From positions 310,001 through 374,000 of the forward strand of contig JBDOQK010000004.1 in the NCBI GenBank assembly GCA_040437565.1: a stretch of DNA of 64,000 nt, in the 5' to 3' direction. Below, piece by piece: positions 32,809-41,833 of the stretch. Source of the stretch: Albugo candida. Its lineage: Eukaryota; Oomycota; Peronosporomycetes; Albuginales. The notes below the pieces were generated by a model. That model made no database searches. It was given only the letters and a program-made list of their open reading frames with translations, and was not told the origin of the DNA. How positions within the stretch are numbered: the first letter of the stretch is position 1; each line of letters begins with the position of its first letter. Position numbers and translations under genes: made by a program.

Positions 32809-33931
32809 ATGAATTTCACACTGGTTACTGAGTCAATGTGTTTGTCACCACAAGATAAATTACGATCGTATAGTCCACTCGGTCTTATACATCGAAAAAA
32901 ACAGTTTACACATACTGCGGATGAAGAGATTGGTGAGTGCAAAGAAGAAGATGGTCAAATAGCTAGCGAAAGTGAAACCTGGAATGACAGCACGGACGAA
33001 AGCACGAACGGATGGGTCTCTGATGAAAACTTACGATCGCTAGACATTGATGAGAGTTTCAATCATGATATCGATTGGGTCAAAGATGATGATATCAAAT
33101 CCTCTTTATTAACAATGAGCGATGGAGCAGAAATGGATAACGTTGACTTCACGTTGTATCTCTCACCTCTTCGTCACAGCTTCTCTTTTTATGAAGACGG
33201 CATGGAAACAAACTCTTCTCTTCACGGTACGGGCACTTGAAATACCGATGACGTGTTTTGTCTCTGATGCGGCTTTGTGTATATCAGAACCTACGCACAC
33301 CGATATGATGGGTGCAAACAAGGCGGAAAAGCTTCTCATGAGTTTTGAAACAATGCATTTTACCATACCATCACCTACAAGCTCAGGGGGAAAATCCAGT
33401 CTACAATACACCGAACCTCGAAATATGGAGATGGATTGTGTACACGCTGCCAGTGTTGATTCAGTTCAGGACTTCGTGAACAGGGAAAAGCATTCACCCA
33501 CACGAAGTCATACTTTCGCGAGCACTTCAAACGATTCCGATTCGAGAAAGCGTATTGGAAGCTATAGTCCGGAAGCAAGAAGGCTTCGCATTCACAGGTT
33601 CCATGAAAAGAGGAAAAATCGCACTTGGAAAAAAAGCATCAAGTACGATTGTCGCAAGAAGCTCGCTGATGATCGTCCACGGATCAAGGGAAGATTTGTT
33701 CGAGTTGCGGAAAATCGAACAAGTCCATCGGATTATAGTTCTAGCACGGAAGATACCCTTGTTATGATGCTAATGCCCAATGAGCTGCAATCTCCTCAAT
33801 CATTTTGTAGTTCGCCGGAAGATGTGGATAACGAGGGAAATGGAATGGACCAGGATCTTCCAGAGCTTGTTTCAACAGATTTGGATGCAAGTGCAGCGAT
33901 TTTTAATCCTTCGGTTTCATCGTCCTATTAG
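32809..33931 (+). CDS. CCT-motif protein
   Basis: Two exons, 32809-33226 and 33288-33931, joined in phase across a 61-nt intron (GTACGG to ATCAG); 353 residues. The first half is acidic and serine-rich. Near residues 240-280 there is a clear CCT motif: RIHRFHEKRKNRTWKKSIKY, then RKKLADDRPRIKGRFVR. CCT motifs, best known from plant CONSTANS and TOC1 proteins, act in nuclear import, DNA contact through NF-Y-like complexes and protein interaction. No B-box or receiver domain is seen. The C-terminus is acidic, like an activation region. A nuclear regulatory role is inferred. The gene converges with the WW/cyclin gene. Confidence 0.8.
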
Positions 33932-34182
33932 GAAAACCACTGGTTTGGAACATGAAAGCCTGATGTAGTTAGAAAAGGAAATGTTGAACAAAGTTCTACT
34001 TGAAATTTTTTCTCTGCCTCGTGATTAAGTGTACCGCAACTGGGTATGCGGCTCGAGAACAGCAATAATGAGGACAATGCAATGCTCTTTTGACACACAC
34101 ATAGATTAGATTGTGGTAGCACATTTATGATAGACACTACATGCAACAAACTTGACACAGGGCATAGACAATGTCACATGAC

Positions 34183-35976
34183 TCATGTCGTTGATGCTTG
34201 GATACCAAAAATGTTTCCACCTGCTCCTCGCACTTGCAATTCCATCAAATGCTCAAGACTGACATTCACTTTACTTGGTCTTTTATCCTCGAGTCTGTCA
34301 ATCACATTGTTGCCATTGGCACATGCAAAATTAGACAAGGTACGAGTTCGCCTGCGCGGTAGAGACTTTGTGTTGAAACGCTGCTGATATTCACTTGAAA
34401 GTATTTGAAGCTCGTGTGCTCTTTCCAGACTCAGTGGATTTGTAGATTGTAGATCCAGATGGCCACACGTTGACCGGAGATGAAAGTAGTACGTTGCATA
34501 CATTGCTGCTGATACTCGCACTTGATACTTGACATTGACCAGAAACGCCGACTCCAACCGATTGATTTTCTTTAAATTCATTTCGGGCCATACTTTACAA
34601 AAATCAGCATTGCATATGCTCATATCATCCCATACTTTTGACGCTAGCAGCATGGAAGTGAATAAAATATAGCGCCAGTTTCCCGTGTGAAGTTGCAGCC
34701 TTCCTGATGTAACTTTCAATAATTTCTCCGTATAAATTAGACTGATTATGATACAGTCTACTTCCATTTGTCCAACCATGAAGATGTGCTTGATAAATTC
34801 GGTGATCTCAATTTTTGTTGGAAAAAAGTCAGTCATCTTCGAATCCGTGATTGATTTGGGTCGGATCAGGTCAGCAGGTCGATTAAAAACAAGGAATGGA
34901 GCGCTATGAGGGATTGGAGAGCGCGATGAATGTGCCAAATGTGATCGTAAGATCGTTGCTACACAATCAATCATGACGTTTTGGTCTGGAACCTTCATGG
35001 TCCCCATCCGAAGAAAAATAGAGCCCGTGCTGTTTGTACGATCACGTGCATTGGAACCTACTGGATCGGGTACGAGGCGGAGAGATTTTCGAGAATTTGT
35101 TATGTAGCCTTGTTCTTGAGGACTGATCGGATCCTTGTGCGCTGCGCTTTTGTGTCTGTATATGGATGAATTCTTCGAAGAGCTAGACGCTTCCCGCATA
35201 TTGGAGGCTAAATTGTTCCTAGTCTTGATTGACGAAAGATTTGTATCGATTCTGGAATTAACATTTTTTTTCATTACAGCAGAAACCTCCGATACATCGT
35301 GCCTTCCCTGTTGGCAATTTTCGATTGGTCTTTTCCATGTTGTTTCACGAGTTATTCTATGATAATAATATGGCCTACCAGTCTTCGGATCAGTTGCAAC
35401 CAGCCAGTCTGAACGTGTTTTTGCAGAGAGATCTGCTTCGATGGAGTGCTTTCTTTGCCTGATAATATCGCTTTCCGATGAAAGCGTTGGCTCACTATGA
35501 CGATGTAAGAACTGCCTTCCGTGTGTGCTACTCATTCTTCCATCCAAGCGCTGAGGAAAACACGACACGTTGTTCGATGTTGGATCGTCATCATATTGGA
35601 TTTCTTTGATTCCATTTTGCCGATAATTCTTGCAATTTGAAAACCGATTCGTTTCATTGCAATCTGTTTGCTGCTGCTTGCTCTGTGTTTGGCTCCACGA
35701 GCTTTTTAAAGAATTGCGAGGAAGGCGGTAACGATGCTGATTACACGAAAGCATTTGATCAACGAGGTGATTACGACGATGTGAAGCAGCACTGAATGGC
35801 TCCAACGTGCATTTAAATGCATCCAAAGCAATCAGCGATTTTTCCAAAAACGATTGCGAGTCAACCAACATATCAAAAGCTGAATGCCAACTGGATTGTA
35901 CGATTAGGATAGCGGTACGATGAAAGAATAGACGCAAGCTTGCTTTCTCTCCCTCTAGAATGATAATGTCAATCAA
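34183..35976 (-). CDS. WW domain / cyclin Y-like protein
   Basis: One long frame of 597 codons. The 5' limit is uncertain: the frame begins with a TTG, and the first ATG is some 34 codons in. A WW domain lies about residues 189-217 (SDWLVATDPKTGRPYYYHRI then TRETTWKRP, with the two W and the tyrosine block). The C-terminal half carries a cyclin-fold region like cyclin Y/PCL cyclins: EITEFIKHIFMVGQMEVDCI, LIYTEKLLKVTSGRLQL, WRYILFTSMLLASKVWDDM, then CNADFCKVWPEMNLKKIN. Cyclin Y proteins activate CDK14/16 or Pho85-type kinases, often at membranes. The WW domain would bind proline-rich partners. The linker is S/T/N-rich. The fusion is visible in one uninterrupted frame. Confidence 0.78.
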   Translation of the reverse strand: MIDIIILEGEKASLRLFFHRTAILIVQSSWHSAFDMLVDSQSFLEKSLIALDAFKCTLEPFSAASHRRNHLVDQMLSCNQHRYRLPRNSLKSSWSQTQSKQQQTDCNETNRFSNCKNYRQNGIKEIQYDDDPTSNNVSCFPQRLDGRMSSTHGRQFLHRHSEPTLSSESDIIRQRKHSIEADLSAKTRSDWLVATDPKTGRPYYYHRITRETTWKRPIENCQQGRHDVSEVSAVMKKNVNSRIDTNLSSIKTRNNLASNMREASSSSKNSSIYRHKSAAHKDPISPQEQGYITNSRKSLRLVPDPVGSNARDRTNSTGSIFLRMGTMKVPDQNVMIDCVATILRSHLAHSSRSPIPHSAPFLVFNRPADLIRPKSITDSKMTDFFPTKIEITEFIKHIFMVGQMEVDCIIISLIYTEKLLKVTSGRLQLHTGNWRYILFTSMLLASKVWDDMSICNADFCKVWPEMNLKKINRLESAFLVNVKYQVRVSAAMYATYYFHLRSTCGHLDLQSTNPLSLERAHELQILSSEYQQRFNTKSLPRRRTRTLSNFACANGNNVIDRLEDKRPSKVNVSLEHLMELQVRGAGGNIFGIQASTT

Positions 35977-36105
35977 TGCTCTGTACCGTTCTATGGTATG
36001 TATGATAAGACAAAGAATTCCACAGCAGGGGTGCCATGTGGAAGAACATTGTATAGCTCGAACAGAATCAAAATTCTCGTGTTTAAGGAAATGTGTTGGG
36101 AAATT

Positions 36106-38145
36106 CTAAAATTGTGAGTCACGTTTTCCTACGCTGCCTCTAAGCTGTAAAATGCGTGATGCAGTGGACGCCAGCCGCTGCATGGCTGAATACTGCGTGT
36201 CAGTTACTTGACGGGTATTTTCGTCGATGCAGCAGACAGAAGCGAGTACCACGTTATTGTCTCCAATAATCGGGAATCCGCAGTAGAATTTTTTCTTCAT
36301 GCTTTGAACTACGTCCATGTCATGAAAGCGTATATCCGACTCGAGATGAGGCACTAGTAGCGGTTTGTCGTCCATAAGCAAGTGAGTACAAACAGACTGA
36401 TTCCGAGGTAGCTTTAGGTGTTTAAATTGCTCATCGCTTGTTGCAACGACATGTTGAGTAGACTCGTCGATTATCATGATAAATCCGACCTGACAGTCAA
36501 GCTCCTTCGCCGCGAGACTGCACACAATGTTGAGTTCTTCGACATCTCCCATTTCGACTAGCCTTTTATCCTTGATCATTTTAAGTCGGTCTTTTTCAGT
36601 TGTTGCTTCAAGAGGATCTGGGATGGTATCCTTGCCGCTTTTGTAATTGAGTGGATAGGATCTTGATTCGGTGTTCGCGAGAACACACTTTTCCAAAGGA
36701 ATCTGCTCGTACTTTTCTTTTCTCAGTGCATCGCAGTATTCTTTACTGATCCCTGCCAATTTCTCGGCATCATGTTCACCCTCTTGGGCAATGCTTGAAT
36801 CTTCATTGTCTTGATCCAGCTCCAACAAGTGTTTCATAACGCGAATCACTGAACGCTTTTTATCTTGGTCTATGCTATTGAATGTGTCTTCGAGCATATC
36901 TGCCAGCACGCTTGCAATTGGGGACGATGGAGACGGATTTGCCACAATTGCGGGGGCCATCAGATTTTCATATGTCACATCCTCGTAATTACAAGCGTTC
37001 ACACGAGCCATACAAGGGTGACAAACAAGTATTTTGGATGTTTGGTGTGTTTTCGTTTCTCGTTGTTCTATTGTGCAACACAGCAAGCAAACGTCAAATC
37101 CGCACAACTCGCATTGACCCTTTTTCTTCCCCGGTTGCTTGAAACTTTGACTGCAGGCGATACAGTATCTGTTGGAAGCTCTTACTGCTGATTTGCGTAT
37201 CAAAATCTGTGCCCCAAGACGGCGACGACGCATCAAAGCATGCAACCGTGGCATCGCATTCGCCATAAGATCAAGTCGTTTTCGAGTTGCTCGAGACGTG
37301 GTTCTCGAGAATGTCGTGATAATATTGGATCCTTTTCTAGCACATTGCGCGTAGAACAAGATACGGACGGAAGGTCTTCTCGAATTTTCCTCATTCTCAG
37401 TTGTCAGTTCTCGAATTGAAAATCCAGCTACAACGTCTTGTAGTTGCGATGACTTGATCTTATTTCCACCGATATCAAAGCTCGGATTTCTGTTCTTCAC
37501 TGAGCGCCAGCACTTGTAAAAGCCCTTTTGATCCGCGTCTTCAAGAATGAAATCCAAGTAGCTCCACCATTCTGTACGTGAGAAAACACTACGTTTGGAG
37601 AAGCTGGCAGACTTAAGATAAACATCACAAGTTACCACGGATGCGGATTCATGCAGAACGTGCAAAGCCGACTGATCCAACAAAGCTCTGTCAAGCTGAA
37701 CTTTATCGGCGTGTTCTACACGACCGTGACTGAAATCAGAGCCGAATAAAGCAGCCATTGTATCATTATACTGCCTTGTGTTGGGTTCTTGCATCGCATT
37801 CCGAAGTTCCCTTGCGGAACAGTTTAGTGTCCCAACTGCCATCACGTAATACAGAGCATCCTTTTTTGTACGAAAAAGAGCAAATCCATCCCGATTGCGC
37901 TTCCAGTCGCATTGTCGTGCGATGGTATCGATTTTTTTCCAATTTAGTATTTTCAACGATTCATTTGCTAATGAGCGAAGCTTTTCTTGTGACCTTACAG
38001 AATTGCGCACGCTACGTGGAACGTGGACTTGCAATTGATCTGAGGTGTCCCTTTCCGACTTGTATGAAGTAGTATGCGAATAAGAAGCATCACGTTTATT
38101 GCGTGTTCCAGAGGTATTTGTCTGTACACTTTCTGCTGACTGCAT
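36106..38145 (-). CDS. START-like / FYVE-type zinc finger / GAF protein
   Basis: Single exon, 679 residues from an ATG. Residues about 70-310 resemble the START-like lipid-binding region common in oomycete FYVE proteins (DWKRNRDGFALFRTKKD, RTEWWSYLDFI, then DADQKGFYKCWRSVK). Residues about 325-390 form a FYVE-type zinc finger with paired cysteines (RYCIACSQSFKQPGKK, CELCGFDVCLLCC, LVCHPCMARV). The canonical R(R/K)HHCR patch is not obvious, so PI3P binding is uncertain. A GAF domain occupies roughly 530-670 (EELNIVCSLAAKELDCQVGF, FCGF-like YCGFPIIGDNNVVLASVCC). This architecture is a large oomycete family of probable endosomal signalling proteins. It is divergent to the COA7-like gene. Confidence 0.8.
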   Translation of the reverse strand: MQSAESVQTNTSGTRNKRDASYSHTTSYKSERDTSDQLQVHVPRSVRNSVRSQEKLRSLANESLKILNWKKIDTIARQCDWKRNRDGFALFRTKKDALYYVMAVGTLNCSARELRNAMQEPNTRQYNDTMAALFGSDFSHGRVEHADKVQLDRALLDQSALHVLHESASVVTCDVYLKSASFSKRSVFSRTEWWSYLDFILEDADQKGFYKCWRSVKNRNPSFDIGGNKIKSSQLQDVVAGFSIRELTTENEENSRRPSVRILFYAQCARKGSNIITTFSRTTSRATRKRLDLMANAMPRLHALMRRRRLGAQILIRKSAVRASNRYCIACSQSFKQPGKKKGQCELCGFDVCLLCCTIEQRETKTHQTSKILVCHPCMARVNACNYEDVTYENLMAPAIVANPSPSSPIASVLADMLEDTFNSIDQDKKRSVIRVMKHLLELDQDNEDSSIAQEGEHDAEKLAGISKEYCDALRKEKYEQIPLEKCVLANTESRSYPLNYKSGKDTIPDPLEATTEKDRLKMIKDKRLVEMGDVEELNIVCSLAAKELDCQVGFIMIIDESTQHVVATSDEQFKHLKLPRNQSVCTHLLMDDKPLLVPHLESDIRFHDMDVVQSMKKKFYCGFPIIGDNNVVLASVCCIDENTRQVTDTQYSAMQRLASTASRILQLRGSVGKRDSQF

Positions 38146-38352
38146 TGTTGAAGGATGTTAAAGTATCGATCTCGTTCGTTAATGCGAAGAACTTTTGTAT
38201 GACGAATGACATGGATAAGTCCTTCGATCTGAGCGGCTATGCCGCATCTTGATGATATATCTTATGCGAGGACGAGGAAGTGTAGAAGCACGGAATCGCT
38301 TTATATAGAGATGACGTCAGATCAGATGCGACATTTGTGGTAACTGATTGAA

Positions 38353-38547
38353 TTAAAATATCAAATGTTTTGGCGGAATTCCGTGAGCCACGAGCCAAGC
38401 GCCGAAGAAGTCGATCACGTAAACCAAGAAATCGAGGATCGTGAACACGAATTTCGGGCTAATTGTGACGATGGGGAAGGTAACACCTTCCAATACAACG
38501 TTGAATAGAACGCATTGCATTAGCACTTTTAGGCGATCCAATGGCAT
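38353..38547 (-). CDS. Possible small hydrophobic protein, 64 residues
   Basis: An ATG-initiated frame ending in TAA. It encodes a very hydrophobic product (PKFVFTILDFLVYVIDFFGA) with codons that look used rather than random. One or two membrane spans are predicted by eye. No family is recognised. Its ATG lies on the opposite strand, 1 nt from the proposed COA7-like start (the sequence reads ATGGCAT), so both cannot have long separate leaders. It may be an antisense accident in the promoter between two divergent genes. Confidence 0.3.
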   Translation of the reverse strand: MPLDRLKVLMQCVLFNVVLEGVTFPIVTISPKFVFTILDFLVYVIDFFGAWLVAHGIPPKHLIF

Positions 38548-39345
38548 GCCACAGTTGGGGGGAATGGCTCACAGTAGTCGAAAAAGACTACACCTCCGCT
38601 GGTAAGTAGTAACTAAATCAAGCACGATACAGAGAGCTGATACTTTCACAGCCAACGTCTACCGCAAAAACTGCGAGGAAAAGTGCTACGCTGCATCCTG
38701 CTTTAATTTAGGACGTCTTATGTGTATGAAGGTGCTTTTCTCTATTGTTTATAAGTGGCTCAAGTTGTATTAGTGGCAGGAAAAGGTGTAGAGGAGAATG
38801 ACGAGAAAGCTCTTGAACTATTTGGTGAGATTTATATCGGATGTACCTCTTTCTTCTGACAATCCAGCTTTGTTCAGAGAGGTCATGTGCAAAGAAACAT
38901 GCCCAGGCTTGTCACCATGCTGGTTTTATGTATCTGGAAGGCATTGGGACACCCAAAGTACGTCAGAATGATACGACTCCGAAGCGGAGTAGTACATTGA
39001 TTACCGTGTTAGGATGTACTTCGCGGTCTTGCGGGACTAAAAACTGCCTGCAAGCTGGATGATGCTGGCAGTTGTAGCAGAGTTGGCTCATTATACCTGG
39101 ATCCTCCAGCGATGGAGAATGGGGAGCAGAGTGAGTTATTGCAGCGGGATCCGATTCGAGCAAAGAAGTACTATGCAAAAGCTTGTGATGCAAATTTTGC
39201 CCCCGCTTGTTATAATTTAGCCGTAATGTTCAAGAATGGGGACACTGGTGTTGAAAAAAATGAAAAAATGTATGAGGAGTATAAGAAAAAGACCGAGCAG
39301 CTTGTAAAACAAGCTAAAGGAATGCTCGGAGTTAAAGTTGCATGA
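38541..39345 (+). CDS. SEL1-repeat protein, COA7-like
   Basis: Five exons with matching phases: 38541-38601, 38652-38723, 38774-38824, 38878-38957, 39013-39345; 198 residues. SEL1/Hcp-type repeats with paired cysteines are clear: NVYRKNCEEKCYAASCFNLG, then ERSCAKKHAQACHHAGFMYL, TACKLDDAGSCSRVGSLYL, and YYAKACDANFAPACYNLAVM. The size, the regularly spaced cysteines and the C-terminal DTGVEKNEKMYEEYKKK resemble COA7, a mitochondrial intermembrane-space factor for cytochrome c oxidase assembly that binds haem. The C-x-n-C pairs would form disulphides. Other SEL1 proteins are possible; the exon structure is firm and the name is inference. Confidence 0.7.
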
Positions 39346-39519
39346 ATCGACTAGAAACGCCTTAGCATCAGTTTGAATGACACATTGCCTCCATTTGGTT
39401 TCAACAACTATGGAAGCTGAATCGAATGCAGCGAGCAAGAACTAACAAACGTAATGCATTTGCGCCTTGCCGAATTGCATTGTTCGTCTACACATTGCGA
39501 ACATTTGATGAATCAAATC

Positions 39520-41749
39520 TTATCTCAAGGAGCCTCTGCTGGACACCGAAACCATTTGTTCGAGCTTTTTTTCATAGTCGCTCATTCTTTTTAGCATTAT
39601 GCTGGACACAGTATAAGACTTGGCGTTGAATACCCGCTGTATATTTGCGGATTGAGTGTGCGACATTCGACATGCGGCGTCTATTGAAGTGTTCATGCAT
39701 TGAAGCTGCAGTCGTGCATTGAGTTTGCTTTCCCACTCGTGTACACGATCGCGTAGCTGAGCTTCCACGTCAGGTGCATCATCTGCCACCGAGCTTTTCT
39801 CGAAAGTGTTGAGGACTTCGTGAATGCGTGCGGTTTGGTCGGTTGAAAGCTTTTGCGACAATGAGTGTTGAAGTGCTGCACTTGAACGAACGCCCCCATT
39901 TACTTCATCCGCAGACACTTGTTGAGCATCTGAAAAGCTGACGATTTCTGCTGAATTTATCCTCGAAGTCTCATCATTTTTGTAGGGACTCGCAATTACC
40001 ATTTCTTCAAAATCGGATGAAATGTCGAGCAACCCAACGTCACTGTCGAGTTCTGTTCGGCGCTCTACTTCTGACTCAGAAGACGAGCTGAAGTTCATTA
40101 TTGCGTCTTCACATACTTCAGCTTGTGATGAAGCATCTCCAACCTGGATAGACTTATCCTCCTGAATTGAGGCTATATGCGTCGTCTGAGTCGAGGCGTC
40201 CAACAATTGGACTTTTGCTGCATCATTATCACTTTCTGCATAAGGCACGACCTTGTTCAGCTTTGCTTGTCGTTCAGCGTCCTGCGCCCGAAGTTGCTCT
40301 AGTTCAGCTGAAAGTACATATTTCTCATCGATTGTGATCGTGATTTCACGTTGTGCAGTTTTGAGTTCTTCCTGTAGTTTGTGGATCAAAGGCTCCAGCT
40401 GTTCCAACTTCTCTTCCGACGGGTTTGACTCTTCATAAAACAGCTCAACGTTAGTGTCTGTACCGGAGCCTAAAGTCTCAGGTGAAACAAGCGGTTCCTC
40501 TTTTATCAGCATAGATTTGCGAAGTTTGAGAAAGTCAACCTGTTGAGCGAGATCCTCCACTTCTGTCGCTAACTTGGCTCTCTTCTCCGCAACGTTTTGT
40601 AATTCGTGTGTTGCAGCCATGACTTTGGCATCAAGATCATTTACAATAGCGTTTTTGCGTGCGATGGTACTCTGTTCATTTGAAAGCATTTCGTTAATTT
40701 GATCAAATTTCTCGGATGCCCGTGTAGCTTCCTGCTGAATAGCATCCATTTTTTCTTGGGTGACCTCTTCAATCCGCTGTAATAATCCTTTAAAGATATC
40801 ATCGTTTTCCTCCTTATCCAAGTTGTGATCATTGCTAGTGCATCCTTCGTTTCCATTTCTTCTCTCTTCACTTTTATTTGTCTCGAGCCGTGGGGTCCTT
40901 GACGATGAGTGTCGCCGCATTATGTGCTGAGACAAATAATTTCCTGGTAGGAATACTTTACCACATATTTCACATTGCTGCACGTTCTCAACGTGTGGAT
41001 GATATGTGTCTTTCTCTTCATAGTCATTGTGTTGCATTTCCTCTCCATCCAAAGGATCTACGGGATAGCATCGCTTTTGTGTTTCAAGTCGCTACATTAA
41101 TATTATGCTAACCTTTGATGCTCGGATAGTTGCCAAATCGATCCAAGATAATACGCTCTATCGCTTCGAATGCACTTGGACTAGACCTAGTAGCAAGCTT
41201 AGATTGATGCCAGTATCGATCGTGCAGTTCCCTCACCCATGCGCCTCCAATAAAACACATATGTGCTGCATTACCTGGTGGAATTGCTTCTTTTCCTGAC
41301 GTAGTTTCTTGCATGCGCGTTTCTTTTTTATAACGCATTCTCGCAGACAATCCTTCTCACTGTCAAATGTTATGTGAGCTCATCCAAAAACCTCAATGCA
41401 CAAAGTCTCACAGCTCCTGCTCTCGTGTCTGACGCATCATATGGTTGACATCAATAGCGTCTTGTGATCTCAGATAGAAAATGTATTCCAACGAGAGCTG
41501 TAAGATGCGAATGATGTCCCATAAACTAGCATGACCATCCTCTTGTAATCGAGGCCTTCCATGCGTTACCGACGTTTCGGAACGGGGAAGCTTACAAAAC
41601 GTGAGATGAAGTGAAAGACGCTCGAGTGTAGCTGTATCGCGCTGTGCGATAATCTTGTTAATGTCGATTGAGCTGATGAGCCGCCAGTTGATCGGCTCGA
41701 CGCGTTCTCGCCAGCAGAAACGATCGGGTAAATCTCTCGAACTTCTCAT
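39520..41749 (-). CDS. DZIP1: DZIP1-like basal-body zinc-finger coiled-coil protein
   Basis: Three exons: 41749-41412, 41359-41275, 41091-39520; phases agree and give 664 residues. The N-terminus matches the Dzip-like N domain: ERVEPINWRLISSIDINKII, LTFCKLPRSE, then LWDIIRILQLSLEYIFYLRS. A C2H2 finger follows near residue 181 (QQCEICGKVFLPGNYLSQHI then MRRH), then long coiled coils. This order (N domain, single finger, coiled coil) is diagnostic of DZIP1/DZIP1L. These proteins localise to centriole appendages and the basal body and are needed for ciliary membrane and transition-zone assembly. The second intron (41274-41092) is about 180 nt and could hide a small exon. The gene is divergent from the C2CD3-like gene, with 84 bp between start codons. 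Confidence 0.8.
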
Positions 41750-41833
41750 TTAGCACAGAACCATCGACAATTGGCCACTTTGGCGTCACATGCATTGCTG
41801 ATTGGTGCATCGTGTCATTTTGAAAGCGATGTC
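41750..41833. promoter_or_regulatory. Short divergent promoter between DZIP1-like and C2CD3-like genes
   Basis: Only 84 bp separate the two ATG codons, so the promoters and 5' leaders must share or overlap this segment. No single element is assigned. Confidence 0.5.
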
